Assembly: GCA_030512335.1 (NCBI GenBank)
Contig: JAULSU010000006.1
Location: 1,488,001-1,552,000 of the forward strand
Direction: 5' to 3'
Length of the DNA: 64,000 nucleotides
Source: Immersiella caudata
Lineage: Eukaryota; Ascomycota; Sordariomycetes; Sordariales; Lasiosphaeriaceae
Numbering within the stretch: the stretch's first letter is position 1; every line of letters begins with the position of its first letter. The notes beneath the pieces are model-generated. The model saw only the letters and a program-made list of their open reading frames with translations. It was not told where the DNA came from and made no database searches. Made by a program: the position numbers and the translations under genes. This document shows, piece by piece, positions 1 through 10,792 of this stretch.

Positions 1-606
1 AGCGGCGTGGGACGCAACGAGGGCGTTGAGCTTCTGGCGCGCAAAGATGTCGTGGGTCTGCCAAACCAAAAACATGGAGCGGCTGAAGGTGTTGGCATAT
101 CTGGGATCATTGTGAGCTCGAGAACGGACATAAAAGAACCGTGAGATTTGGGTTAGGGCGGACCTGTAGGGATGACACTCGGCAAAGAGCCAGGGGCATT
201 TGTGCCAGGTGATAGAGCGGCCGAATGACGCCAGTTTGGTGTTAAAATTGTCGATGTCGGGGCGTCCATCAGATTGCAAGGGCCTAGATACCGTGTGTTA
301 GAGCTGTCGAGAACTAAAACAACTTCAAAATCAAGAAGACAGAAAAAACATAAGGGAAAAGAGAAAAGAAAGTTGCCGTAGGGGCCGGTCCCGAAGAATG
401 TCCTCCTTGAGAGATCGCAGTGCGTTCTGTATGCGGCCTCGCTCGTCTGCCAGCTCAGATTGTAGTTCAAGCCTAAGCGTCTTCTCGGTGTCGCCCATCA
501 TGCTCTGCACAATCTTGGGCCACCGGGTAAGGGCAGTCTCCCGCGCCATGGATCCCTCCTCCGAGGTCCGCACCTCCCTCGGACAAACGAGTGTGACTGA
601 CGGCAT
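1..606 (-). CDS. DUF89/ARMT1-type damage-control phosphatase, 5' part (C-terminus outside window)
   Basis: Only the N-terminal portion is in the window; the gene runs off the left edge. Exon 1 is 606..377 and exon 2 is 283..<1. The joined protein has an N-terminal helical stretch (residues about 20-75, with an RWPKIVQSM motif), then RDRPLR, then a run ending in WHKCPWLFAECHPYR. That layout (an RWP helix, a DRPL turn, then a W..APWLFAE.YxYR block) is the N-terminal half of the DUF89 family, which contains metal-dependent damage-control phosphatases and the human ARMT1 protein. The catalytic Asp/Asn cluster lies downstream and is not visible. The intron 376..284 has a GC donor (CTACG/GCAACT) and a CTAG acceptor; no GT donor gives an open frame that rejoins the family. 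The start at 606 gives a normal short leader; Met at 549 is an alternative. Family call is from remembered motifs; exact substrate unknown. Confidence 0.8.
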
Positions 607-1015
607 TTTCTCGGCACGATTGAACGTGCAAAGGTATGAGAAGAAGGCGGGATGAGAACTACAGAAAACAGCATTGTTTTCGGGCTTTAAGTTTGAGCGT
701 CTGCAGTGCGTCTGCAGTGAGTGAGGGTAGTTTGAGAAAGAGCGATGGCGGAGTGGTGGCAGGTGGTGGAGTAGAAGGGCACCACTTCCTAGACGGGCAA
801 TTCGTGCCGAGTAACTCGTCTCGAGGACGTTGTCTCGAGCAACTCATACCAACTCAGCTCCAAGCATCCAAGTTGCTCACATGCCACTTCTGTTCTGGCC
901 CCCGTTTATCTACATGGAGGCATCGACGAAATGTATATCTTTGCTGTCAGCGCCTTAGGGGACTTGGAGACAATCATCGTTATCACCTAGCATCACACCT
1001 CCCATTCCTTGCACA
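607..1015. promoter_or_regulatory. Divergent intergenic region between DUF89 gene and AnmK-like gene
   Basis: About 400 bases separate two start codons pointing away from each other, so this stretch must carry both promoters. Open frames here are short and unconvincing. No specific binding motif was recognised. Confidence 0.4.
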
Positions 1016-2434
1016 ATGCCGTCATTGCCCACAACTTCCCCGAATCAGCCAAACGGCCATTCCACCAATGGAGCTCACACCAATGGAGCCCACACTAACG
1101 GAACCCCTGGGCGCCGCGCCGACGGTTCTTTGGACCTGACCGTGCTAGGCATGAACAGCGACACTGCCATTGAAGGCATCGATTGCGCGCTCGTCCGCTA
1201 TCGCCAGGCGTCTCCCACTGCGCCGCTTCACATGGAGGTCCTAAAGTACAACGAGCTCCTTGTCCCACAGCGCATGAAGAAGCCCATCCTCAAGATGCTC
1301 CGCGAGACAAGAACGATACCGAGCGCCATGTCACAGCTCAACATCCAGCTCGGCCAGATGTTCGCTGACGCCGTGCACGAGTTCTGCGCAACGCACCACG
1401 TCGCTACGGACAGCATCGACCTCATCGGCTCCCACGGCCAGACCATCTGGCTGCTCAGCATGCCCCAGGCCGGCGAGACACGCTCGGCCTTTTGTCTCGG
1501 CGAGGGCACCATTATGAGCGCTCAGACCGGCATCACCACCGTAACCGACTTCCGCCAGGCCGAGCAGTCTGTGGGCCGCCAGGGAGCGCCCCTGGTGGCT
1601 CTCATCGACGGTCTGCTGCTGCGCCATCCGACTAAGACGCACCTGTGCCAAAACATCGGCGGTATTGCCAACCTCTGTCTGATCCCCGCCGATGCGAACG
1701 GCGGCGTGGATGCCACGGTGGACTGGGACTGCGGGTCGGGAAACCTGTTTATCGACGCGGCCATGCGTCACTACACCGACGGGGCGCAAGAGTACGACAA
1801 GGACGGCGAATGGGACGCCCAGGGCACCGTCAACCAGCCCATCGTGTACGCCTTCCTCTCCGGCAACGACTACATCAACCGTCCTCCGCCCGAGACCACC
1901 GGGCGCGAAGTCTTTGGCGATAAAGAATGCGCCGGGATCACCGCTGCGTGCGAGGCCGCCGGGTGCAGCAAGTACGACACGCTAGCCACCATCACGCGCA
2001 TCACAGTCAAGAACATTGTGCGGCAGTACTGGACCTTCTTGCCGCGCTACGGCATCGATCCCGACAGCATCGAGGAGATCTTCAAGTGCGGCGGCGGCAC
2101 GCACAACCCCAACATCATGGCATATCTGCGCCAGGCGCTTCCCAATGCCGGCATCTGCTCGCTCGACGAGACGGGGGTGCTGGCCGATGCTGAAGAGGCC
2201 GTCAGCTTTGCGCAGCAGGCGCTAGAAGCGCTGCTCGGGAGGGCCGCGCTCGTGCCGGTCAACAGCGACTCGCTCGTGCCGAACTGCATTTCCGGGAAGA
2301 TTGCGCCGGGCAAGAAGTGGAGGGAGCTAATGCGGATGTGCGTTGCCTTTGGGGAGTCGTGGGAGGGCGGTGGACCGCTGCCGACGGTGAGGGAGATGAT
2401 TGTTGAAAGGCCTTATACCGAGTGGAAGCCATAG
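1016..2434 (+). CDS. AnmK-like anhydro-N-acetylmuramic acid kinase family protein
   Basis: Single-exon gene of 472 residues. After a Ser/Asn/Gly/Thr-rich leader with three TNGAH-like repeats (about residues 10-35) comes a sugar-kinase fold: GMNSDTAIEGID (about 42-53) at the position of the bacterial GxSxDGxD phosphate loop, GSHGQT (about 141-146), a DFR..Q....GRQGAPL block, QNIGGIANL (about 213-221) and DWDCGSGN (about 237-244, the bacterial DxGPGN loop). Bacterial AnmK cleaves and phosphorylates 1,6-anhydro-MurNAc from peptidoglycan. The length exceeds the bacterial enzyme (about 370) by the leader and insertions. The first loop departs from the bacterial consensus: GTSLDG is replaced by SDTAIEG, so the substrate and even the activity are uncertain. 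Filamentous fungi have members of this family; bacterial origin and cell-wall scavenging are inferences. The ATG directly follows CACA and no better in-frame start exists. Confidence 0.85.
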   Translation: MPSLPTTSPNQPNGHSTNGAHTNGAHTNGTPGRRADGSLDLTVLGMNSDTAIEGIDCALVRYRQASPTAPLHMEVLKYNELLVPQRMKKPILKMLRETRTIPSAMSQLNIQLGQMFADAVHEFCATHHVATDSIDLIGSHGQTIWLLSMPQAGETRSAFCLGEGTIMSAQTGITTVTDFRQAEQSVGRQGAPLVALIDGLLLRHPTKTHLCQNIGGIANLCLIPADANGGVDATVDWDCGSGNLFIDAAMRHYTDGAQEYDKDGEWDAQGTVNQPIVYAFLSGNDYINRPPPETTGREVFGDKECAGITAACEAAGCSKYDTLATITRITVKNIVRQYWTFLPRYGIDPDSIEEIFKCGGGTHNPNIMAYLRQALPNAGICSLDETGVLADAEEAVSFAQQALEALLGRAALVPVNSDSLVPNCISGKIAPGKKWRELMRMCVAFGESWEGGGPLPTVREMIVERPYTEWKP

Positions 2435-4185
2435 CTCAGTTGGAATGAAAATTCGGTTTTTTTGTTGCTGTGGTTGAAATGTTCCAGTCTGTTTCTTCAC
2501 TCCCGCGTCGCTTCCTCGATGTACTCCTGGGACGAATTGAACAACGCCGAAAGTGCTGATTCCACCTCAATCCGGTCACGGTTCTCCTGAAATTTGCTAC
2601 CTCAGGCTTACGGAGTAGAATACCCATCATTAGGTTCCCGGGCAGGAAACCTTGGGCCTCTTAGTCAGCTGCAACCTACCAACTCTTGAAGGGCTGAAAA
2701 TTCCAGGGCAGCTGATGTTAATATTGCATGGCGAAGAAGGCTTAAATAGCGCCAGCTGCATAGGAAAGTAGAATTCCAGAACAAACTTTGGCGGTGGTTG
2801 CATATGGGGTCGGCAACACTCCGGGATCTCGGGAGATCAAGGTCTGGCTAGACACTACAAACGATGCAGTCCAGGTTCCGATCTCGTTGCAGTTGGAGTT
2901 CGGTTCCTGCGACGTTGGCGGCTGCATTTGAAGATCTGATCAGGCGGGCGCTTTCCATTGGCTGATGTGGATCCCCACCCTTGCTGCCCCACGTGAGCGG
3001 GTCCGTCTTTGCCGCCAGCGCGGAGACGCGCTTCGGAAGCCGACGACCAACCATTCCAACCCAGCGGTGGATGTCGAAACATGACGACTGGGGAGCACCA
3101 CGGATTGAGATTGAGCTCGGTGGCCGAGGTCGAAATGACCCTTTGTTTCTCTTTTTACTCAGACCTGAAATTTGCGACACCATAGCCTGGGCGCTTCAGC
3201 GGTTTCGGTTTCCGGTGGTGGTAGGCGACCTGTCGCGGGCGATGACTCGGCCATCCTTAGGACGCGGCACGAACCGCTTGACGGAACTGCCTAGTGAAGC
3301 AGCGCCGCCCGTGATGGTCACGAATACGGCAGCACACCTTGGAATGGCGACAGTCGCTCCAATGCTGAGGATGCACTGGATGAAAGACCAGTTGCATGTT
3401 ACGGCGTCGCTGGCCAGCTTCAGCTGAGATTCGGTTATTGTGGGGGTGGCGATCTCGGCGCCCACCTCACGTTTCCTGCCTACAACGAGTCGACGATGCG
3501 ATGCATTCCTTTCCCGCAGGTTGCCACGGAGCCGCCCCAGCCTCAATGTCAATTGCCAAGAGCCCCGCGATGAGAGCTGGAGCTGGCTAGGTGCGGGTTG
3601 CCTCTCAGCGAGTGAAAGGCCGCGGTTTGGAGAGTCGCCCGCTGGAGGGGGAACGACTGGCTGCGAAGCGCCGACCGCACCTTCAACCCGCGGCTACAAC
3701 CCTGGGCAAAGTTGCCCCAGGACCATCTCTTTGGCTTTCGCGGGTTTCGTTTCCAAGCGACAAAGAATCTGAAAATGGCCTTGTTCCATTTTGGGATGCT
3801 TTTTGTTTCGCGTGTGGCCGGCTGATCGCGCCGCCCATTCACTCTTATTGTGGGTGGTGACCCCCATCCCAACTCACCGATTGTTCCTATTGTCCTCCCA
3901 TTCATTGACCTCAACAACAGAGCCACGCACCCCAATAGGCGTGCGTCACGCTTCTCTTTCTAGTTTTTCCTTTGTGGTCTCATTCTCCTTCTAATATTCT
4001 GTTTCTTATTACTCGCTGCCCTCTTCTCTTCGGCTGTTCTGGAAGCGCTGAGCATTTCCCGTTCACAACAATACTCTCGATAATTGTACAATCGATCGAT
4101 ACCAACTTTTTCGTTTTGCGACACAACTCACGAACACATCGACAACCTTGGCTGGCCCAAGAACACACGCAAACCCTCTGCCGAC
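2435..4185. other. Intergenic stretch, 1.75 kb, no supported gene
   Basis: Frames on both strands are short, overlap each other and match no family I know. The stretch includes the AnmK-like 3' region and the PRM1 promoter; 3940-4080 is pyrimidine-rich (runs of TTCTCTT and CTTCTC), as is common upstream of fungal start codons. Confidence 0.4.
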
Positions 4186-6357
4186 ATGGCATACGAAAAG
4201 TCCAGGGGGATACCCCCTGTGCCCCCAGTTCCCTCGAACCTCAAAGCGACTGCGTGGGAGATGGTTGACTTACACGACGAGCCTCACAAGCCCGCCCCGA
4301 AGCTCCGGCAACACTACGATACCGATCCCAGCGTCACACCTTACCTCGGCCTCAGAGCGCGACTGTCGCAAATATGGTTCAACCGGTGGACTATCCTCTT
4401 GCTCCTGGTCTTGGTCAGGGTCCTCCTGCTTACGGGCAGCCTGAACGACAACATGGCGGACGCGAAGGTCAAAGCACTTTCGGCGTGCACAAAGGTGGAG
4501 GATGTCGGCAGCGCGATGGCGTCGATGCCGCATTACCTTTCCGTTGGTGTCAACTCGCTCGCCGCCGACGGCATCAGCAAGACTGTGCGGGGCATGGTCC
4601 AGGTTTTGAAGATGATCATCACGGGCGTTGAGGCGATGATCATGTTCGTCATCAACTTCTACATCGGCACCATTGTCTGCCTTGTCAGCGCCCTCATTCA
4701 CGGCACTCTGGATGTCGCCATCGGCGCCGTCGAAGGGGCGACTGATGTGATGAATAAGGCGATTGGCTCCATTACTGACGGTCTCAATGGTGACCTGAAA
4801 TCTGTGCAAGACAAGATTAACGATCTTGCCGACACTGTCGGGAGCATTTTCCCTGGGACAATCCCCAAAATTGACGTTACGGGCCGTATTGATGACTTGA
4901 AGAACATCAAGGTAGATCCCAGCAGCCTGGTGAACGGCTTGGGCAACCTGAACAAGACGATCCCGAATTTCGACCAGGTTGAGAAGCTGAGCAAAGACGC
5001 GCTCGGCGTCCCATTCAAGCTTGTCAACGACGAGATCGACAGCAAGCTCGGCAACTACACGTTTGACCGCACCATCTTTCCCGTGGCCCAGAAGCAGGCT
5101 CTGTCCTTCTGCTCCAGCAACTCGTTCATCAACGACTTCTTCAACACTCTCTTCGAGATCATCCAGAAGGGCAAGATTGCGTTTACCGTCGTCATCCCGA
5201 TCCTCGCCATAGTCGCCATGCTTGTGATGGGCTACTTTGAGATCAAGCGCTGGCGCAGGGAGAAGACCCGCGCCAAGGTCTTCACCGAGAACGGATACGA
5301 TCCCATGGACGTCGTGTACATCGCCTCGCGACCCATGACAGCAGGCGCTGGCATCAAGCTCGCAAGCCGTTTCAGCGGAAAGAAGAACCTTCTTGCTCGC
5401 TGGACCGTCGCCTATGCCACATCACTCCCTGCGCTCTTCGTCTTGTCGCTCGCCATCGCCGGTTTCTTCTCCTGCCTCTGCCAGTTCATCCTGCTGCGCG
5501 CCATCGAGAAGGAAGCCCCCGCGCTGATCAACCAGGTGGGCGACTTCGCCGGAGATGTCGTGCAGACCCTCGAGGCTGTCTCAACAGACTGGGCGGCCGA
5601 CGCCAACCAAGGCATCCTTAACATCCAGAACGACATCAACGAAGACATGCTCGGCTGGGTCCGCCAGGCCACCACCGGCGTCAACCGCACCCTCAACACC
5701 ATCGACAAGGAGCTCAACGACGGCATCACCGCCATCTTCAAGGACACCGTTCTTCTTAACACGGCCCGACAGATCTCCAACTGCCTGATCGGCCGCAAGA
5801 TCGACGCCGTCGAGCGCGGCCTCACCTGGGTGCACGATAACGCCAAGGTCACGCTCCCGCTCTTTCCCAACAACACCTTCTCGCAGGGCGCCGGTGATAG
5901 TGTCAACGGCGACAGCGACCTCCAAAGTTTCCTCGCCTCCCCCTCGGCGGTTACCACTGATGAAGTCTCCGGGGCCGTCCAATCCGTCATCAAGACCCTT
6001 CACGATGGCATCATCCAGGAAGCCCTCATCTCCACCGCCCTCCTCCTCATCTACATCATTGTCATTCTCATCGGCGTCGCATGGGCCGCCGTCGAGATGG
6101 CCGGTCGGGACAAAACTCGTGCTGAGGGTGGACAGATGTACGTCACCAGCACCACTGGTGAGAAGTTCCACATCACCCACCCGCACGATCATCACCATCG
6201 CGCTCCGCCACCAAATCGCAACCCATTTGACGACGCGCCCGACTACGACGATGTAGTCTACGCAGGCACAGTCCCTCGAGGGAAGGCAGGCGTCGCGCGC
6301 TACCCAAGCCACACCCGCAAGAGCAGTTACCCGGATGTGGAGGATGCGGGGAGGTAG
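4186..6357 (+). CDS. PRM1: Plasma membrane fusion protein Prm1
   Basis: Uninterrupted frame of 723 residues from the chosen ATG at 4186, the first residue of an AYEKSRGIPPVPP leader; an upstream in-frame ATG at 4084 would add 34 residues that do not look conserved. Prm1 is a pheromone-regulated plasma-membrane protein that helps two cells fuse membranes during mating and, in Neurospora, vegetative anastomosis. The sequence shows the expected layout: a short cytosolic N-terminus, a first hydrophobic segment (WTILLLLVLVRVLLL), a large extracellular part with Cys pair and NxT/NxS glycosylation sites, a membrane pair around FYIGTIVCLVSALIHGTL, another around VVIPILAIVAMLVMGYFEI, a segment ALFVLSLAIAGFFSCLCQF, and a last one near the C-terminus (ISTALLLIYIIVILIGVAWA) followed by a His-rich, charged cytosolic tail. 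Length agrees with fungal Prm1. No intron is needed. Confidence 0.93.
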   Translation: MAYEKSRGIPPVPPVPSNLKATAWEMVDLHDEPHKPAPKLRQHYDTDPSVTPYLGLRARLSQIWFNRWTILLLLVLVRVLLLTGSLNDNMADAKVKALSACTKVEDVGSAMASMPHYLSVGVNSLAADGISKTVRGMVQVLKMIITGVEAMIMFVINFYIGTIVCLVSALIHGTLDVAIGAVEGATDVMNKAIGSITDGLNGDLKSVQDKINDLADTVGSIFPGTIPKIDVTGRIDDLKNIKVDPSSLVNGLGNLNKTIPNFDQVEKLSKDALGVPFKLVNDEIDSKLGNYTFDRTIFPVAQKQALSFCSSNSFINDFFNTLFEIIQKGKIAFTVVIPILAIVAMLVMGYFEIKRWRREKTRAKVFTENGYDPMDVVYIASRPMTAGAGIKLASRFSGKKNLLARWTVAYATSLPALFVLSLAIAGFFSCLCQFILLRAIEKEAPALINQVGDFAGDVVQTLEAVSTDWAADANQGILNIQNDINEDMLGWVRQATTGVNRTLNTIDKELNDGITAIFKDTVLLNTARQISNCLIGRKIDAVERGLTWVHDNAKVTLPLFPNNTFSQGAGDSVNGDSDLQSFLASPSAVTTDEVSGAVQSVIKTLHDGIIQEALISTALLLIYIIVILIGVAWAAVEMAGRDKTRAEGGQMYVTSTTGEKFHITHPHDHHHRAPPPNRNPFDDAPDYDDVVYAGTVPRGKAGVARYPSHTRKSSYPDVEDAGR

Positions 6358-7395
6358 AGCCCCCCGCTTCGGTGTCCACCGCCGCTTTACTCGCCGGTAT
6401 AAGGCTGCATGGCTAGGCTAGGCCCTTAATGTTGTAATGTCATTGTTTTTGGGGGGTTGGAGTTTTCTTTTGTTTTATGCAGCATGGCCTGGCGGCGCGG
6501 CGGTGGTAAGGAGGGGAAGGAGGTTGCATTTTGGGAATGGACGGCGTTTTGTGGACAATGCATGCGTGGCGTTGCATTTTGGGAGTTTCATGGGTTGGCA
6601 TGGCGAGGACAAGCTAGATAGTTATTTGTGCATATACATTATTTTTACCTGTATTTTGGTGTCTTGGGTTGAATGTTTTGGGGCCCTGACTTTGAGTGAT
6701 GACGTGAGTGATGATGTGATTGGTGTGTGGAGTGCGAGTCTGAGGTTCGTCTAAGCGATGTGGACACAGGCCGGTACGTTGTGAGTTCCAGACCGATGAG
6801 AGCAAGGCGTTTATTCCTGGTTCGTGTTTTCAGCGGTTGTTTTAAGGTTACTTCTCGCCCCATGGCGTTCTTCATCTGGTCGACGGGTTGTGGTCTTGCC
6901 ACTTCGACGTTGCAGCAACGCCTTCCCCACCAAAGAAACACGTGGCGGCAAGGAGGAGTGGGGGGTATGAGGTTTGTTCTCGTCCAAGCAGAGACCTGAA
7001 TAGAAGAAATCAGACAAAGGAAACTCGAAACAAGCTCTCAGGTCTTCCCGTGTCTCAATCGGCGCACAGGTACGCAGCTCGATGTCTTGCTGTCAGGCTG
7101 GCGGCTCCGCTGAAAGGGGCAAACCCGCCACTAATTTTCGTTATGCAGGGGCGACCCCTACGAATTGCGGAGGTGCCGGGATCGGCATGGTGGCAACGCG
7201 GTGGGGCTCGCTCCGACAACTTTTGGCGGGGTGAAAAATCGGTGACTCAAAACTGCCCACCATCCGCCCCTCTGACCTTTAACAAAGCTGTGTTGGTTCC
7301 TGATTGTTTTCGAATTTCCAACACGCCGGGTTTCATTCAACTATCCTCAGTCCTCCAATTGCTCCAATTGACCTGCGAGCCTGCACTCAGACACC
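6358..7395. other. Intergenic stretch between PRM1 and tryptophan synthase
   Basis: T/G-rich PRM1 3' flank followed by the upstream region of the tryptophan synthase gene. Overlapping short frames on both strands show no family resemblance. No regulatory site was confidently recognised. Confidence 0.35.
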
Positions 7396-9736
7396 ATGGA
7401 GGCTCTCAAGCAGACGTTCGCACGCTGCAAGGCCGAAAACAGGGTATGCCCCGCCCCACCATGCCCAACCCAACTCTCGCGCAGGAGAGAATCGGGGGTG
7501 GCTCGCAAGACTCTGAATAGCTAACACACGGCCAGTCCGCGCTCGTCACCTATGTTACGGCCGGGTTCCCTTTGCCCGAGGACACCCCCAATGTCCTACT
7601 CGCGATGGAGCGGGGAGGCGCTGGTAAGTAGCTCTCCAAGCTCCTTTCTGCTGCGGGATACTGACTGCTTCCGCCCTGCAGATGTCATTGAGCTCGGTGT
7701 TCCTTTCACCGACCCTATTGCGGACGGGCCGACCATCCAGACCTCGAACACCGTCGCCCTGAAGAATGGCGTCACCATCCAGTCGACGCTGCAAATGGTT
7801 CGCGAGGCCCGCTCGCGCGGCCTCAAAGCGCCCATCCTGCTCATGGGATACTACAACCCACTTCTCAGCTACGGCGAGGAGCGCCTCTTGAACGACTGTC
7901 GGGAGGCTGGAGTTAATGGCTTCATCATCGTCGATCTGCCGCCCGAGGAGGCCGTTTCTTTCCGCCGCTTGTGCTCGCGTGGAGGGTAAGAACTCTGCCC
8001 AGTGTTGATTGGCGCGACGCTTACAAATTCCTAACAGTCTTTCCTACGTGCCGCTCATTGCCCCCGCGACCTCCGACGCCCGCATGCGCCTCCTCTGCCA
8101 ACTCGCCGACTCTTTCATTTATGTTGTTTCCCGCCAAGGTGTCACTGGTGCCCTTGGAACCCTCAATGCCAACCTCCCCGAGCTGCTCACCCGGGTGAAG
8201 AAGTACAGCGGTGACAAGCCCGCTGCCGTTGGCTTTGGTGTCAGCACTCATGAGCACTTCCTCTCCCTCGCCAAAATCGCCGATGGTGTTGTCGTCGGCA
8301 GCATGATTGTTACCACCCTTCAGAAAGCTGCCAAGGGCGAGGAGGCCAAGGCCGTTCAGGAGTTCTGCTCGTACCTCTGCGGTCGCGATGCCACACCCGA
8401 GCAGAAGGCCACCCGTGAGGTCGGTATTGTGGAGGCAGTTTCGGTAGCAAGGGAGCCAAGTGCCACTGCCACTGTTGACGCCGTCATCACCGACACCGAC
8501 GACCTTGTCGCGCAACTCCAGGCGCTCCACGGAAAGATCCCGGAGCGCTTCGGCGAGTTTGGCGGCCAGTATGTTCCTGAATCCCTCATGGACTGTCTCT
8601 CGGAGCTCGAAGACGGATTCAACAAGCTGAAGGACGACCCCGCATTCTGGGAAGAGTACCGATCCTACTACCCCTGGATGGGGCGCCCCGGTCATCTCCA
8701 TCTCGCCGAAAGGCTGACGGAGCATGCTGGTGGTGCCAACATCTGGCTCAAGCGAGAAGATCTCAATCACACTGGATCTCACAAGATCAACAACGCTCTG
8801 GGCCAATTGCTCCTCGCAAGGAAGCTCGGCAAGACCAAGATCATCGCGGAAACCGGTGCTGGTCAGCACGGTGTGGCCACAGCGACCGTCTGCGCCAAGT
8901 TTGGCATGGAGTGTACTGTCTTTATGGGTGCAGAGGACGTTCGTCGCCAGGCTCTTAACGTGTTCCGCATGAAGCTTCTCGGCGCCAAAGTCGTCGCCGT
9001 TGAGGCTGGCAGCAGAACGCTCCGTGATGCTGTCAACGAAGCACTGCGTGCCTGGGTCGTGAACCTCGAGGACACTCACTACATTATCGGCTCGGCTATT
9101 GGCCCGCATCCTTTCCCGACGATTGTCCGAACATTCCAGTCCGTCATCGGCAATGAGACGAAGGCGCAGATGCTGGAGAAGCGCGGCAAGCTTCCCGACG
9201 CCGTCGTCGCCTGCGTTGGTGGCGGCAGCAACGCAGTCGGCATGTTCTACCCTTTCAGCAACGACCCTAGTGTCAAGCTTCTCGGGGTTGAGGCCGGCGG
9301 TGATGGTGTTGACACCGCGCGCCACAGTGCTACTCTCACTGCGGGCACAAAGGGCGTGTTGCACGGCGTGCGTACCTACATCCTGCAAAACGAGCACGGC
9401 CAGATTGATGACACGCACTCCATCTCGGCTGGTCTGGACTACCCCGGTGTCGGCCCTGAGCTTTCCAACTGGAAGGATGCGGAGCGTGCTAAGTTCATCG
9501 CAGCCACCGATGCTCAAGCTTTCATTGGTTTCCGTTTGATGAGCCAGCTGGAGGGTATCATTCCAGCTCTGGAGTCAGCCCACGGCATCTACGGCGCAAT
9601 CGAGCTTGCCAAGACCATGAAGAAGGGTGAGGATATTGTCATCTGTCTCAGCGGTCGTGGTGACAAGGATGTCCAGAGCGTTGCGGACGAGCTTCCCAAC
9701 CTGGGTCCCAAGATCGGCTGGGACCTGCGTTTCTAG
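7396..9736 (+). CDS. trp-3: Bifunctional tryptophan synthase (alpha-beta fusion)
   Basis: Four exons: 7396..7443, 7536..7623, 7682..7985 and 8038..9736; introns start with GTATGC, GTAAGT and GTAAGA and end TAG or CAG. The protein has 712 residues. The alpha part starts [12 protein letters not shown] and carries the catalytic loop [16 protein letters not shown] (Glu and Asp that cleave indole-3-glycerol phosphate) and [10 protein letters not shown] linker (about residues 255-310) joins it to the beta part, which holds GGQYVPE, the PLP lysine in HTGSHKINN, the phosphate loop GGGSNAVG and GVEAGG. Together the halves convert indole-3-glycerol phosphate and serine to tryptophan in the cytosol. Fusion in the order alpha-beta is the fungal arrangement, as in yeast TRP5 and Neurospora trp-3. 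All key residues looked for are present. Confidence 0.96.
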
Positions 9737-10051
9737 TGGAAGAGCGGCGTAAAGCTCGATGACGGACAACATCAGCTCCTGCTCTGAATCTGGGCAGCGG
9801 GGAGGACGTACTGGCGGGACCGGCATGGAGGAACTTCGCTTCTATTGGACATCCATATCCATTTTTACCAGTATCTCTATTTGCCATGAGAGTTGTGGCC
9901 AGAGTATAGAGCAATAGACCTATATTACAGGCAGCCTTGGTTCCAAACCCGAGTCTATTGACATGTTATACAGTATGATACAATGAAATATCGTAGACAC
10001 AGCAGGTTAGCAGACTACCGCGTCGAAATGTCGGACACCGTCTCTAATTCT
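9737..10051. other. Convergent 3' region
   Basis: About 315 bases between the stop codons of tryptophan synthase (+) and bL28m (-). AT-richer than the genes and probably 3' untranslated sequence of both. No gene seen. Confidence 0.35.
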
Positions 10052-10792
10052 TTAGGCCTGCAAATCCTTGACCTTCATATTCGGCTCGCGCATAAACGCC
10101 TCTTCTTGCTCCCCAGACTCCTCGCCCAGCGCAATCTCCTCGTCGCCGGCCAGCATCTTTTCCGTCTCAGCCATCATATTCCCTGCTTCGGCAGCGCTCA
10201 CGCCCTCCATGGGCATCATCCCATCGACCGGAATTGCAGGCAATCCCAACTTTTCCCTCTCCTCGTTCAACTTCTTGCGCAGCGAAGGCGCCTGCATAAT
10301 TCTCCATCTCAGCCTCCACCCCCACGGCCCCAATTCCTGAATCCGCGCCGGCTTGATGCCCAGCAGGTACGCATCCAACCCTCCCACCTTGTCTATCGTT
10401 CGCAGCACGCGAGTCGTCACGCGCGTGCGCACAAAGACCTTCAATGACTCGGACCACAGGCGCTTGTGGTGCACGTTGGGACGCCACTTGCGACGGGTCT
10501 TGACTTCATTTCTCTTGGAGACTTTGTTGCCGAAGCGGATCGAAGCGGTTCCGTAGAGGCCGGTGTTGGATTGGTGGTAGGTTTGGCGCGGGCCGAGGGG
10601 GTAAGGGGGGATTTCGGGGTGGGGGGCCGAGACGGAGGGGATGGGGATTTTGGATTTGGGGACGCGGGGTTGTTTGTAGAGGGTCGAGGGGGTGGTTGAG
10701 AAAGGGCGGAGAGCGAGGGTGGCTTGGGGGGAGGGTCGGAGTCGGAGGGTGGTTGTTGCTGCGCGGAGGCAGGACGGGAGGAGGGCGGACAT
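10052..10792 (-). CDS. MRPL24: Mitochondrial large-subunit ribosomal protein bL28m
   Basis: Single exon, 246 residues from the chosen start at 10792; an in-frame ATG at 10822 adds ten residues. The N-terminus is rich in Arg, Ala, Ser and Thr without acidic residues, ending near RPFSTTPSTLYKQPR, a typical mitochondrial targeting peptide. The core TGLYGTASIRFGNKVS.RN..KTRRKWRPNV is the L28 signature (G..IRFGNKVS.....TRR.W.PN), followed by KRLWSESLKVFVRTRVTTRVLRTIDK. This is the mitochondrial homologue of bacterial bL28, called MRPL24 in yeast. The C-terminal extension after the L28 core is acidic and usual in fungal members. Confidence 0.92.
   Translation of the reverse strand: MSALLPSCLRAATTTLRLRPSPQATLALRPFSTTPSTLYKQPRVPKSKIPIPSVSAPHPEIPPYPLGPRQTYHQSNTGLYGTASIRFGNKVSKRNEVKTRRKWRPNVHHKRLWSESLKVFVRTRVTTRVLRTIDKVGGLDAYLLGIKPARIQELGPWGWRLRWRIMQAPSLRKKLNEEREKLGLPAIPVDGMMPMEGVSAAEAGNMMAETEKMLAGDEEIALGEESGEQEEAFMREPNMKVKDLQA

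Noticed and set aside
2981..3427. Plus-strand frame in the AnmK-PRM1 gap
   Set aside because: No domain, signal or homologous pattern, overlaps other frames, and composition unlike the genes.
8021..9517. Minus-strand frame of 498 codons opposite tryptophan synthase
   Set aside because: Shadow of the real gene; no family resemblance, whereas the plus strand has all catalytic motifs.
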